DNA of 64,000 nucleotides from Triticum aestivum (GCF_018294505.1 NC_057803.1:683243826-683307825); one strand, 5' to 3'. Shown: positions 12,357 to 23,125, numbered from the stretch's first letter. Notes: generated from the sequence alone by a model not told the origin. A program made the numbers and translations.

Positions 12357-14080
12357 TGTTGGAAATATGCCCTAGAGGCAATAATAAAAGCTTTATTATT
12401 ATATTTCCTTGTTCATGATAATTGTCTTTATTCATGCTATAATTGTGTTATCCGGAAATCGTGATACATGTGTGAATAATAGACACCAACATGTCCCTAG
12501 TAAGCCTCTAGTTGACTAGCTCGTTGATCAACAGATAGTCATGGTTTCCTGACTATGGACATTGGATGTCATTGATAACGAGATCACATCATTAGGAGAA
12601 TGATGTGATGGACAAGACCCAATCCTAAACATAGCACAAGATCGTATAGTTCGTTTGCTAGAGTTTTCCAATGTCAAGTATATTTTCCTTAGACCATGAG
12701 ATCGTGTAACCCCCGGATACCGTAGGAGTGCTTTGGGTGTGCCAAACGTCACAACGTAACTGGGTGACTATAAAGGTATGCTACGGGTATCTCCGAAAGT
12801 GTCTGTTGGGTTGACATGGATCAAGACTGGGATTTGTCACTCCGTATGATGGAGAGGTATCACTGGGCCCACTCGGTAATGCATCATCATAATGAGCTCA
12901 AAGTGACCAAGTGTCTGGTCACGGGATCATGCATTACGGTACGAGTAAAGTGACTTGCCGGTAACGAGATTGAACGAGGTATTGGGATACCAACGATCGG
13001 ATCTCGGGCAAGTAACATACCGATTGACAAAGGGAATTGTATACAGGGTTGTTTGAATCCTCGACATCGTGGTTCATCCGATGAGATCATCGAGGAGCAT
13101 GTGGGAGCCAACATGGGTATCCAGATCCCGCTGTTGGTTATTGACCGGAGAGCGATCTCGGTTATGTCTGCATGTCTCCCGAACCCGTAGGGTCTACACA
13201 CTTAAGGTTCGGTGACACTAGGGTTGTAGGGATATGTATATGCAGTAAGCCGAATGTTGTTCGGAGTCCCGAATGAGATCCCGGACGTCACGAGGAGTTC
13301 CGGAATGGTCCGGAGGTAAAGATTTATATATGGGAAGTCCTGTTTCGGCCATCGGGACAAGTTTCGGGGTCATCGGTATTGTACCGGGACCATCGGAAGG
13401 GTCCCGGGGGTCCACCGGGTGGGGCCACCTGTCCCGGGGGGCCACATGGGCTGTAGGGGGTGCGCCTTGGCCTACATGGGCCAAGGGCACCAGCCCCAAG
13501 AGGCCCATGCGCCTAGGGTTTCAAGAAGGAAGAGTCCTAGGAGGGGAAGGCACCTCCTAGGTGCCTTGGGGAGGAGGGATTCCTCCCCCTTGGCCGCACC
13601 ACCCTAGGAGATTAGATCTCCTAGGGCCGGCGCCCCCCCTGGCCCTCCTATATATAGTGGAGAGATGGAGGACTTCTTACCCCTTGCCTTTGGTGCCTCC
13701 CTCTCCCTCTCCAACTCCTCCTCCTCCTCCATAGTGCTTGGCGAAGCCCTGCCGGAGTACTGCAGCTTCATCAACACCACGCCGTCGTGCTGCTACTGGT
13801 GCCATCTCCCTCAATCTCTCCTTCCCCTTGCTGGATCAAGGAGGAGACGTGGCTGTTTCGTACGTGTGTTGAACGCGAAGGTGCCGTCCGTTCGGTGCTA
13901 GGATCTCCGGTGATTTGGATCACGTCGTGTACGACTACCTCATCCCCGTTCTTTGAACGCTTCCGCTCGCGATCTACAAGGTACGTAGATGCATCTAATC
14001 ACTCGTTGCTTGATGAACTCATAGATGGATCTTGGTGAAACCGTAGGAATTTTTTTTGTTTTCTGCAATGTTCCCCAACA
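12357..14080 (+). repeat. 3' LTR of element B
   Basis: 1724 bp, TG...CA, nearly identical to the 5' LTR including both inverted repeats and the TATA box (near 13650). It is followed at once by CCGGGACCACCGG, the continuation of the A LTR. Confidence 0.95.
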
Positions 14081-14762
14081 CCGGGACCACCGGAAGGGTC
14101 CCGGGGGTCCACCGGGTGGGGCCACCTATCCCGGAGGGCCCCATGGGCTGAAGTGGGAGGGGAACCAGCCCCTAGTGGGCTGGTGCGCCCCCCTTGGGCC
14201 TCCCCTGCGCCTAGGGTTGGAAACCCCTAGGGGTGGGGGGCGCCCCACTTGGCTTGGTGGGCAAGCCACCCCTTTGGCCGCCGCCCCCCCTTGGAGATTG
14301 GATCTCCTAGGGCCGGCGCCCCCCTAGGGGTCCTATAAATAGTGGGGGGAGGGAGGGCAGCCGCACCCTAGCCCCTAGCCTCTCCCTCTCCCTCCCGTGA
14401 CACCTCTCCTTCTCGCAGTGCTCGGTGAAGCCCTGCCGAGATTGCCGTAGTTTCCACCACCACGCCGTCATGCTGTTGGATCTCCATCAACCTCTCCTTC
14501 CCCCTTGCTGGATCAAGTTGGAGGAGACGTCTTCCCAACCGTACGTGTGTTGAACGCGGAGGTGCCATCCGTTCGGCGCTAGGTCATCGGTGATTTGGAT
14601 CACGACGAGTACGACTCCATCAACCCCGTTCTCTTGAACGCTTACGCGCGCGATCTACAAGGGTATGTAGATGCACTCCTCTCTCCCTCGTTGCTAGATG
14701 ACTCCATAGATTGATCTTGGTGATGCGTAGAAAATTTTAAAATTCTGCTACGTTCCCCAACA
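14081..14762 (+). repeat. 3' LTR of element A, right part
   Basis: Resumes with CCGGGACCACCGGAAGGGTC, exactly where the A LTR broke off at 5512, and ends TTCCCCAACA. It contains its own TATA-like CTATAAATA near 14332. It is clearly diverged from B, in keeping with an older insertion. Confidence 0.88.
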
Positions 14763-14784
14763 TCCCCAACCTCGGGGGCTGCAC

Positions 14785-15437
14785 ATAATTATCTTGCATG
14801 TAGCAATAGGCAAGGAAGCAAGAAGTGTAGCTTTTGTACTCACGATGAGACAATCAAACACCTCTTATTCCAGTGCAAGTTTGCGCATTCTACGTGATCA
14901 GTTATCGAAATAGCGTCCAATTTGTATCCGATCACAAGTACTGCCAATATTTTTGGTCACTAGTTGGACTGAATTTCAAATATATTTACAACCCTAATAA
15001 GGGTGGGAGCGTATGTCATTGATTTGGCTATGTAGAAATGATTTTGTTTTCAATGGCAAAAACTCTTCTCTGTTATAGGTTATTTTTCAATGTCCACATT
15101 GACTTCGTATGTGATCCATGTTACATCGAATGGAGTATCAACAGCTATTCAAGGTAGTGTATGCGGTTGGAGTAGGTTGCCAGGGAGGTTTTTATCAAAC
15201 ATAGGTGGCAGTATAATCTCCAGAACGGTCCACCACCTCCTTCGCCATATGCATAGTGTCGGTCATATATGACTTTACTATTGTTGATATGTCGGTTTTT
15301 ATCATTTTTGTTAGACTGTTGGTGTTTGGCTATGTGCATATTAACTATACAGAGGCCGGGCATTACGCATCATACTTTATACTTTGTATCTGCTTGATAC
15401 GACATTTTGAATTAATAAAAGTATCCTTTATCAAAAA
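14785..15437 (+). pseudogene. 3' remnant of a LINE: zf-RVT zinc-binding domain and 3' tail
   Basis: In one frame from about 14785 the translation includes CSFCTHDETIKHLLFQC, a Cys/His pattern typical of the zf-RVT domain at the end of plant non-LTR retrotransposon polyproteins. It is followed by further family-like sequence (IRVGAYVIDLA near 15000). Several stop codons interrupt it, the first just after the zinc motif. The 3' end reads TTAATAAAAGTATCCTTTATC and then A-rich sequence, as at many grass LINE tails. The upstream RT domain is missing; element A probably split the LINE, so the rest may lie left of A. It is non-functional. Confidence 0.78.
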
Positions 15438-15650
15438 ATATGCTTCATAGTCTTCTGTTTTGCACATGCATTTCTGTCCAATTCATATGGTTTACTCTAT
15501 TTCTATATGAGTTCTCAAAAGTCAAATGATCTAATCAAAGAGGCCCTAAGCCAGTAGGAATGGTTTGGTCGACTTGTTACAACATCTTAATACTAGAAGG
15601 GTTGGGCGTGCTTTGCTGCGCCCTTATTATTGTTAGGATTCTTAAAAAAA

Positions 15651-15913
15651 TACTCACTCTGTTTCAAAATATAAGGTGTATTACTTTTTTGAAAAGCCAA
15701 ATCTCTTTAAGTTTGATCAAATTTGTAGAAATATATGAAAAATCTAAAATATCAAATCGGTGGCATTAGATTCATCATGAAATGAATTTCCATATTATCT
15801 TTTTGGTTTAATATCGTGGATGTCGATATTTTTGGCTCTGAACTTGATCAAAGTTAAAGAAATTTGACATTCCACAAAACTAATAACCCTTATATATTGG
15901 AACTGATGAGATA
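15651..15913. mobile_element. Degenerate Stowaway (Tc1/Mariner-type) MITE
   Basis: Begins TACTCACTCTGTTTCAAAATATAAGG and ends with its imperfect complement, CCTTATATATTGGAACTGATGAGATA. TA dinucleotides lie at both ends, the Stowaway target-site signature. The ~263-bp size and AT-rich arms fit the grass CTCCCTCCGTTTC family. There is no coding capacity. Bases 15438-15650 and 15914-16164 around it hold nothing I recognise. Confidence 0.8.
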
Positions 15914-16164
15914 TTTAGTTTGGCAGATGAGGGAGATGATGTAGTGTGTTTTATGTTTATTTATAATGCGGTTATTTGGTGGGCCTTTCGCGGTGTGATT
16001 CTATGTTATCCACAAATCAACTCATATTTATATGGGGGAATTTATGCGTATGTGGTTGCATGTACTATATTGGTGCTATAGTATCATATGGTGGCGCTTC
16101 TTTTTTCTAGGTGGTGGAAGAGTGCACGTAGTTGATATGTTTTTATAGGCCACTTGCTGTTGAT

Positions 16165-16512
16165 TGATTTGAAAAATCATTGGCCCGATAAAAATCATAA
16201 ACGAAATCCAAAATTGAATACCTCAAACTAATGAAAGAGCTTCAAAATGAGGGAACATGGTGATTAAAATAATTAAATGAGAGAGCTCCTTGAGAAATTG
16301 TTGACCTGGTCAAAATCGTCTGACCTAGTTCTAAATTGAAGACCTTAATTAATAGCGCGATCTTAAAAACTAGGAAGCATAGTGTATAATATAAAATAAT
16401 TAAATGAGAGAGCTTTGAGAAATTGTTGACTCGGTCAAAATCGGATGAACCAATTGCAATTGGAGACCTCAATTGATTGTGAGGCCTTAAAAACTAGGGA
16501 GCTCAGTGTTAC
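16165..16512. repeat. Three imperfect tandem copies of a ~127-bp unit
   Basis: AATTAAATGAGAGAGCT occurs at 16271 and again at 16398, and the following ~115 bases align (GAGAAATTGTTGAC, GGTCAAAATCG, CTTAAAAACTAGG). A more diverged third copy precedes them from about 16165 (CCCGATAAAAATCATAAACG, AATACCTC, ATGAAAGAGCTTC). I do not recognise the unit. Confidence 0.7.
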
Positions 16513-16560
16513 AGAGGATATGGCAGGGAAATGAGTTGTCGGTATATCAATGGCTACACC

Positions 16561-16860
16561 TAAACCTGGGCATTCTCTGAGCCGGGCTTGGTTTGGGCCA
16601 GGCTTTGTAAAGCCCGACCTCAAAATCCCAAGCCTGAGCCCAACCCAGCCCGAAACACATGAACAGTGCCCTTTTTAATTAGAAAAATGATTTTTGGGAT
16701 ATTCAAAATATATATTATATCTATATTTTTAATCAAATAATGGTTTATGCCCATTCGGGCTTCTTTTTTGGGCTTTTGGACCAGGCTTCAGGCGAAAAAG
16801 CTGAGCCCGAGCCCGGCCTGGATGTCGGGCTTCAGGCCGGGCTGTCCATGTCCTGGTCTA
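16561..16860. mobile_element. hAT-type MITE with perfect 8-bp target duplication
   Basis: Identical 8-mers GCTACACC flank the element at 16553-16560 and 16861-16868, the duplication length typical of hAT transposons. The ends are imperfect inverted repeats (TAAACCTGGGCA against the complement TAGACCAGGACA). GC-rich subterminal arms with AAGCCCGA/TCGGGCTT motifs surround an AT-rich centre. The 300-bp element has no coding capacity. Confidence 0.82.
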
Positions 16861-16868
16861 GCTACACC

Positions 16869-17756
16869 ACATGCAAAATATAGTTCGTGGATGCAGCGAT
16901 TGTGGCAAGTCACAACGTATAGTGCGCGGATGTGAGAGTAGGTTTTGGTTTACACCATTTGTGATTTGTTGAGGAGCCATCGACCTCACCAAAAAGAAAC
17001 GTTGGTTCAACTGTCGCTGCCTCCGTTTCGGAAAAAAACAATTAAAGGAACTGATTTCTTCAGATTTATGGGAGAAATGTGTGAACAGATCAAACCCTCT
17101 GCCTGCTGGCATAAATAAAGAACAGTTCCGCCATACACGGCCATATGCTAAGAGTAGTAATAGTAGTCATCGTACGGATAATTCGCTTTGCTACCAGCAA
17201 GCGGGCTCTGCCGTCGACATACCAGCGGTGTAAAGCGCAGTCAGCTGCCTTGTCAGTTCCCAGCAATATTTCTATTTGTACAGAAAATACTAGTAATAAT
17301 TTGTATGCGCCACTAGTGGTTATTATTCAATGTCAGGTGACATGCTCCCCAGTAATAACTGAAGGAAGAACAAAGTGCACTAGGTAGCTAGCATACGAGC
17401 CAGGCAGTACAAGACACCAATAAGATTGCTTGAAGCTTTGCCTGGTCAACCGTGATCTAGTATTTTGTCAGGCTCAAATGCCTAGCTAACCTTTGCCTTT
17501 ACCTGGACAAGATGAGGAAAAATCTTCCTTCCTTGTATAAATATATTTAGCCTTTCCCGCAAAATAGATACTACAATATATATTTAGGCCCTCACACTAG
17601 TTTTGCTTTTGTTGGACTGGTTTGCTCACTGGCTAGCTAATTAGCATACTATATTGTTGAAATCATTGCTCGCTGGCTAGCTAATTAGCCCACGATCTGT
17701 GTGCACATGTGCATGTGTCCATAGTCTGAAATTTGGACTCAAACCATGTTTGGGGA
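16869..17756. other. Intergenic sequence without recognisable gene
   Basis: No convincing reading frame. A direct repeat of 22 bases (GCTCxCTGGCTAGCTAATTAGC) occurs near 17623 and 17668. TATAAATATA near 17538 could be a TATA box, but no gene follows it. Confidence 0.5.
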
Positions 17757-18129
17757 TGTTAGAATAAATCCAAGGTCACCGTGGATTATCCGAGGACCAA
17801 ATAATCACACAAGCACGGCACTGCGATTTGTTAACGAGGTTCACCGATATGGCTACATCCCGGAGCTTGACTATAAGCGCTCCTCTCCATGATACCGCTA
17901 CAATATCGCATCCGGTCGCTCTGAACACCGGCACATGCCGTCGGCTTCCCATGCGTTCCAGTGTTATTATGTTGGCATAGGTTACATCGTGTGTCTATCT
18001 CCGCTATATATGAGAGGCCTAGGATACAAGTGTTCTATCAGGACATGACTCCATATCCTATCTAAACACAATACTACTCAGAGTCAACTGTAACCTACCG
18101 TGTACACTATATTCGACACAACTCTAACA
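17757..18129 (-). repeat. 3' LTR of the minus-strand element
   Basis: 373 bp, TGTTAG...CTAACA. Its outer 250 bases resemble 19790-20045; the inner ~125 bases do not. Confidence 0.65.
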
Positions 18130-19104
18130 AACTCCACCTTGGCGAATATTCTCCACCATCTTGAATTCGTCAATGCGTCAAACTTCCATGTATATTGGAT
18201 TTGAACTTATCCCATGAGTACCGCTGTTACTCCAAAGACTCCATGTGACTCCACCTGCAACTTGTAGTCCCTCCTTTTCTTGACCACAGTCAACACTCGA
18301 GCAAATTTAATTTCCTTGTCACTCTAGTTTGTTCTCCAAACTTCCAGAGTATCCGTCCAACGCCATCACACACTGATCACTGACCTGCGTAAAAGTGAAC
18401 AAGTCACATATTGGGTGTCACACATAAGAGTTACCTGAACTCAACATCAACGCTCTTGCTTGACCGCCTATCTAAAACTTGAAAGAATTTCATCATTGCT
18501 TGTAGTCATCGTGAGTCAAATTCGCAGTTGTCTCACCACATGTATGATCACATAGCCCTGGCCGGTTCCATGTCCTGTGCGTGCCGCACGTCTCGCCGCT
18601 ATTGCCCTACTGTCCCGGTCGAGTCTCAAGGGTCGTGAAACCACACCACTAAACCCCCACTGCAGAGTACCATCGATCATCATCACCGATGACGAGTTTC
18701 ACGCTTCCATCAGACCATTGGGCTCCAGTCCGAACTACGTCTCACTTGCTTTTTTCGTTGCTGTATAGCCTTCGATTCCCTGGATCCTTACACCGTAGCC
18801 CCTCAATCCAGCACTGAGTGAAGTCTTCCAGACTCCATCTCCACCTTCAACATGACTCCATGGTAGATGATCAGCCCACCCTTGCGCCCCGTCAACTTCA
18901 AGCTCCGTGTGCACCGTCTTGAATCAACCCCGCGCCATGGTCTTATCAAAGCCACACAAGCACTCGGGCCTGTGCCACGTGTTTTCACGCCCAGAAGTCG
19001 GGCACCATCAGCATCATGCTCCTACGTCGTTCGTCGCCGATCTCACCACCGTCTTCTGTACCAACCGACTTGCGTCGATCCCGTCAGACTGCCTAGTCCG
19101 ACCC

Positions 19105-19294
19105 AGCCGAACTTCCCAGACTGCAACCATCTGCAACTCCTCATAGTCCGCATTCTCCGTCTGGCTTGACATCGCGCAACGCCTTCAAGCATCCACTATT
19201 GTGCCAACAATTTTTTCATCCTTATCCGCCGCAACCCAAGGTTTCCAGTTTTATTGAACTTCCCCACTTCAAACCTGGTACCTGTTGGCGCCAT
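19105..19294 (-). pseudogene. Gag start remnant of a Copia polyprotein
   Basis: From an ATG at 19294 the minus strand reads MAPTGTRFEVGKFNKTGNLG and then LRRIRMKKLLAQ before a TAG. This resembles the N-terminal gag segment of many plant Copia elements (pattern KFxGxGxFxLWxxRMxxLL). A related piece, YEELQMVAV, appears in another frame about 60 bases on, so there is also a frameshift. Protease, integrase and RT are absent between the LTRs. The element could move only with proteins from relatives. Confidence 0.6.
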
Positions 19295-19774
19295 GGTTCT
19301 TTGTACGGCTAATCCGTGAAAAGATATCCAAACACTCTTCGTGTGATCCCCAAGTACACAAAGCGTATACTAGTAGCAAATCCAAATGACAGCTTTGGTA
19401 TTCACGTGAAGTCTGCTCGTTGGACACTCAATGCTAGCTTTGCTTGTCCGAAGTCCTTGCCTTCCAACCATGATGCTTTTCTTTTGAGTCTGCCATGATG
19501 TTGCATGTTCGCGTCTCGGCCACGAGGAGAACGCCTCTCTTAGGGATTCGGTCCCCTTTTTATTTCCAAAACAAATCCACGGTATAGCTACTCTCGATCC
19601 CTGCAGCGTGTACGGCCACGCAACCAACGTCACCGCCCGACTCGGTCGCGTCTAGCCTGGCTCGGCCAACCCCTGTACGCTTCTGTTGCCACGATCTGAT
19701 ACGGATCCCGCCGCCGCTGTACGCGCCGCTGTCGCTGCGATCGATCAACCATCCATCGCGCTCCGAACAACCTA

Positions 19775-19787
19775 GGGCATGATACCA
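19775..19787 (-). other. Primer-binding site of the minus-strand element
   Basis: The complement reads TGGTATCATGCCC directly inside the right LTR, a close match to the plant initiator-tRNA-Met primer site. Confidence 0.65.
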
Positions 19788-19789
19788 TT

Positions 19790-20421
19790 TGTTAAAATAA
19801 ATTTAAGACTATCATCGATCATCCTAAAATCAAGCAATCACACGAGTATAGCACCGAGATTTGTTAACGAGGTTCATCGATATGGTTACATTCCCGGGGT
19901 CTGGCTATGGGTGCTCCTTCCCAAAATACCGCTATAATACCGTACCCGGTCGTCATGGACGCCGGCACACGCCGCCGGCTTCCCATGTGTTCTAATGCTA
20001 TTATGTTGACATAGGTTACATCGTGTGTCTATCTCCCGCTTGAAGAGACTAGTTTTCAAATCCATCACCAACCATAGAGACAGTCGCCTCATCAGGGAAG
20101 GATCCGAAACTTCTTTATTCAGCATCGTCGCCACCGCCGCCGCCAAGACGTCGAACAACCCAAAACCTAAGCTACTAGGGCCCTAAAACCTAAAGCTAAG
20201 ACGATCCACACGTGTGGTATCCGGCAACCCCCTCACCACCAACGATCAAGAGGTCGTCGGTGGAGGGGAACCGCCGGAAGGCTAGGGTCTTTTGGCGACG
20301 GCTAGGGTTTCTAGTCGCTCGTCTCCAGAGGGAAAAACGATTCGAAAGAGGGTCTTTCTAATCAAGATTCCTGGCTAGCTCTAATGGATCGTGTGTTGAT
20401 TTGTGGGTATTTTTTCCAACA
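19790..20421 (-). repeat. 5' LTR of the minus-strand element
   Basis: 632 bp; the minus strand begins TGTTGGAAAAAATACCC and ends TTATTTTAACA. The first ~375 bases (minus-strand sense) have no counterpart in the other LTR and contain AAACCCTAG-type and GCGGCGGCGGTGGC sequence reminiscent of a 5' UTR. Confidence 0.55.
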
Positions 20422-22063
20422 ACATGTCATATATACCCGCAAACAAACAAATGATGTATAACTAGTCTAATACAGAGTATTTAGGGTAGTGTACCGATCT
20501 AATGAAATATAACAACTACTTAAGATTTTGTGAATCAAACATTTCTAAGTTTGTTTATATATAGAAGAATTACTAGCATTGAAAACATTAGAAACTATTT
20601 ATATAGAAGAATTACTAGAAAGTATGAAATACCATGTTTGCATAGAAAATAATGGCAAAGTACCATATTTAAAACTATATCACAAAGACAATTTTTCGTG
20701 TATTTGCCTGATCCAAAGTGATATATTACATTGTTCCTCTCCTAACATTTGGGGTGACCAAATGTTTCGGATGACTACCATGCCCTTCGGGCCCCCCTTG
20801 TCGCCCATTATCGTGAGAGACTGCTATTTTCCTTGAGAGATCTTCTATACATGGGCTGGAGCTTTACGATTTGTATGTAATCGCATGGTTTGTAAGGGCG
20901 CCATGATCCAATAAGTATTAGAGCTTAGCCAAGTGGACCAATAAAAAGCTTGATTCCTACCAACTTTTATATATAATGATTGTGCACTAAAAGGCCAGCA
21001 AATGAATGACCACCATCCTCTAGATCGTCACAACTTGGCTTATACATCTTCCATTTGCAGCCTGGTTCTCATGCATCCAACCATGCATGACATATCAGGT
21101 CATTACACCAATTTTTTCGAAAAGGGGGGAAAACCCGACCTTCACATCATATTGATGGTCGTTGCACGTATATATGTACATATGACATATATATAAATTA
21201 TGTCTGTTATGTATACAAACCCATCTTCTTGATTCTCAAGTCTTAATATTGTTGATGCTATGTTGGTACAGTGCAGAGTTGAGTCTTCCTACAATATCCT
21301 CTGTGTTGACGGTAAAGCCCTCTTCCAGCTGAACGGTAAAGTTGTAAATTTAAAGCCGTAGCCTAACAGATGTAGCTGGTCATGTTTAGTTCCCATCTAT
21401 GTAGATATGTGTATAACATCCACAATTAGAAAATACTACAATGTTTTCTGTTGTTGCTTTGAAGAGATTGATGCTTACTAGCTACCAAATGCCTCCAGAC
21501 CGAAGTTTAACTCTTTTTACAATTGTGTCCGCCAAACATTTCTATGTTTATAGTCTGAAAAGAGAGAATTAACATCTGAAACATTAAATCAACAATACTA
21601 GATTTATAATGAAATATACCTTAAAAGTGCATAGTTTTGTAATGTTAGGGAACATGTTTGTGCATAAATTGGTGGTCAAATTATCATCTTGAAGAATGTG
21701 CCATGTCCTAATTAAATTTTGGATCGAAGAAAATACTATTTGAATATTTTGGAAACTTTAAATCCACTACAGTTAATTCTAAATGAAACAATCTAAATTT
21801 TTTTAGTGTCAAGGAGATTTTGAGTTGCTACTTAACAGTTATTTGTCTTACTATCTTATACTTTGCATGTGTGCATGTTATAGATTGGTAAACTTCTATA
21901 TTTATTAAAAAAATCTAGAGTGGTCATGGAGCATATAGTAAAATAAAGATGTATCCACCCGTTGTAGAAAATGCATTTTACATTACCAATGTCGTTGTCA
22001 ACATATTGTTGCTATTTCTAAGTCATTGCTAAGAACCATCTGATCCCCCCAAAGAAACTCCAG

Positions 22064-22065
<2 letters not shown>
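20422..22065. other. Intergenic spacer, AT-rich, with a possible LINE tail
   Basis: No gene is supported. Near 21113-21150 TTTTTTCGAAAAGGGGGGAA followed by CCCGACCTTC resembles the complement of a grass LINE 3' end, but it is too short to be sure. The rest is unassigned. Confidence 0.45.

Positions 22066-22142
<77 letters not shown>
22066..22142. repeat. (GA)n microsatellite, about 38 repeats
   Basis: A pure AG/GA dinucleotide run of 77 bases, immediately followed by a short GTGTGTGTTGGTGGTGG tract. Confidence 0.97.
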
Positions 22143-22145
<3 letters not shown>

Positions 22146-22454
22146 TGGTCGTGTGTGTGTTGGTGGTGGTGGGGGGCTCCTGCACGTATATAGTACACGT
22201 TCTAATAGGACTCTTGCACTCTACAAGAAACTATTTGATCGTTTATTTCTGATAATATAACGAAATACCAGACCATATAAGTAGTTTCAATCAACATAGT
22301 GTAATACTTCTGTGTTCCTAGACACTGGACACAACTAATGAATTGTAAAATATCGCAAATTGAACTTTTGAAACACAAGGTGACTTGCAGAAATCAATGG
22401 GTACTGTACAACATAATCTAACTAGTCTTGACTACTCCCACACACAAAAACTAG

Positions 22455-22883
22455 TTTTGACCAACGTTTTGGCTACCGAATTCCAAAAAAATACCGAGGG
22501 TGGGCGAGAAACGCGGATACCGCGGTTACCGTGAAATTCCGAGGAAATACCGCTCGAATTTTTTAAACGTAATTTGTATTCAAAATTTTCTGAGCTAGGA
22601 ATATATTAGTACTGAGCTCAACAAGATGACGAAGTTGCTGTTGGCGCAGTGGTAGGTTCTCCCCCTATGGGGTTGGGACGGCCATGTTTACCACCAGACC
22701 ACGGCAGCTTACATGTTTTAGATCAGTTTCTGCCCCTACTTGACCAGACTCGCCATTGAAATTCAAAATTTTCAAAAAATTCGAATATTTTTGCTCGGTA
22801 CGCAGCTTTCTCGTGGGGTAGCGAGAAACATGGGTATCGGACGGTAACCAAATTTTCCGCCCGGTACCCCAAACCATGGTTTT
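22455..22883. mobile_element. Candidate inverted-repeat (MITE-like) element containing a tRNA-type box A
   Basis: The left end (ACCAACGTTTTGGCTACCG) and the complement of the right end (AACCATGGTTTGGGGTACCG) form an imperfect inverted repeat. Further complementary blocks follow inward (GGTTACCGT, GCGAGAAAC, GAATTTTTT). TGGCGCAGTGG at 22640 matches a pol III box A consensus, but there is no good box B. The superfamily is unclear. Confidence 0.45.
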
Positions 22884-22993
22884 GACTACATTAGCAATAT
22901 GATTGACATTAACAGAGAATCTATGGTACCTAGTAAATGAAAGTAAGGTTTAAATCTTATTTCTGGAATAACCACTTAAGGTATCTAAAAAGG

Positions 22994-23125
22994 TACTCCC
23001 TCGGTAAACTGATAACTAGTGATCTAAAAGATCTTGTATTAGTTTACAAATTAGTGATCTAAAATATCTTATATTAGTTTACATGTTAGATCTAAAATAT
23101 CTTATATTAGTTTACAGAGGAAGTA
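22994..23125. mobile_element. Stowaway-type MITE with internal triplication
   Basis: Begins TACTCCCTCGGTAAACT and ends AGTTTACAGAGGAAGTA, with TA at both ends, as in the grass CTCCCTCCGTAAACT Stowaway family. GATCTAAAAxATCTTxTATTAGTTTAC is present three times in a row, starting at 23021, 23056 and 23089. Confidence 0.78.

Larger units (their letters stand above)
5513..14080 (+). mobile_element. Element B: complete Angela/BARE/WIS-type Copia LTR retrotransposon
   Basis: A complete 8.57-kb element: 5' LTR 5513-7240, degenerate tRNA-Met-type primer site, leader, one open gag-pol frame, polypurine tract and 3' LTR 12357-14080. It sits inside the 3' LTR of element A in the same orientation. The right flank is CCGGG and the left flank ACGGG, consistent with a 5-bp CCGGG target duplication that lost one C on the left. 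The LTRs differ at about 6 positions in the first ~590 bases by eye, so the insertion is young. It is the best candidate in the window for an autonomous element. Confidence 0.95.
1..14762 (+). mobile_element. Element A: Angela/BARE/WIS-type Copia LTR retrotransposon, 5' end outside window, 3' LTR split by element B
   Basis: The internal domain runs 1-4497: untranslated leader, broken gag-pol, then the polypurine tract. The 3' LTR starts at 4498 with TGTTGGAAATATGCC and is interrupted at 5512/14081 by element B. The remainder ends in CCCCAACA at 14762. The two LTR pieces total about 1.69 kb, close to the 1.73 kb LTRs of the complete relatives here. The 5' LTR and left target duplication lie outside the window; the right flank is TCCCC. 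Order of domains (PR, INT, RT, RNase H) marks it as Copia. The downstream flank is a LINE 3' remnant, so A probably inserted into a LINE. Family name is by recognition. Confidence 0.9.
17757..20421 (-). mobile_element. Minus-strand, probably non-autonomous Copia-derived LTR element with unequal LTRs
   Basis: Two LTR-like segments (17757-18129 and 19790-20421) each end in TGTT...AACA and share about 250 bases, including TTTGTTAACGAGGTTCA and GTTACATCGTGTGTCTATCTC. Read on the minus strand, the right LTR is followed by a tRNA-Met-type primer site, TGGTATCATGCCC (19775-19787). The internal ~1.66 kb contains a gag-like start but no integrase or RT. A purine-rich GGTGGAGTT complement abuts the left LTR. 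The flanks GGGGA and ACATG do not match, so the two LTRs may come from different elements. Confidence 0.68.

Noticed and set aside
18867..19169. A 100-aa + strand frame within the minus-strand element.
   Set aside because: It lies antisense to the element's interior and has no recognisable domain.
21998..22198. A 66-aa minus-strand frame rich in Ser-Leu.
   Set aside because: It is the translation of the (GA)n microsatellite.
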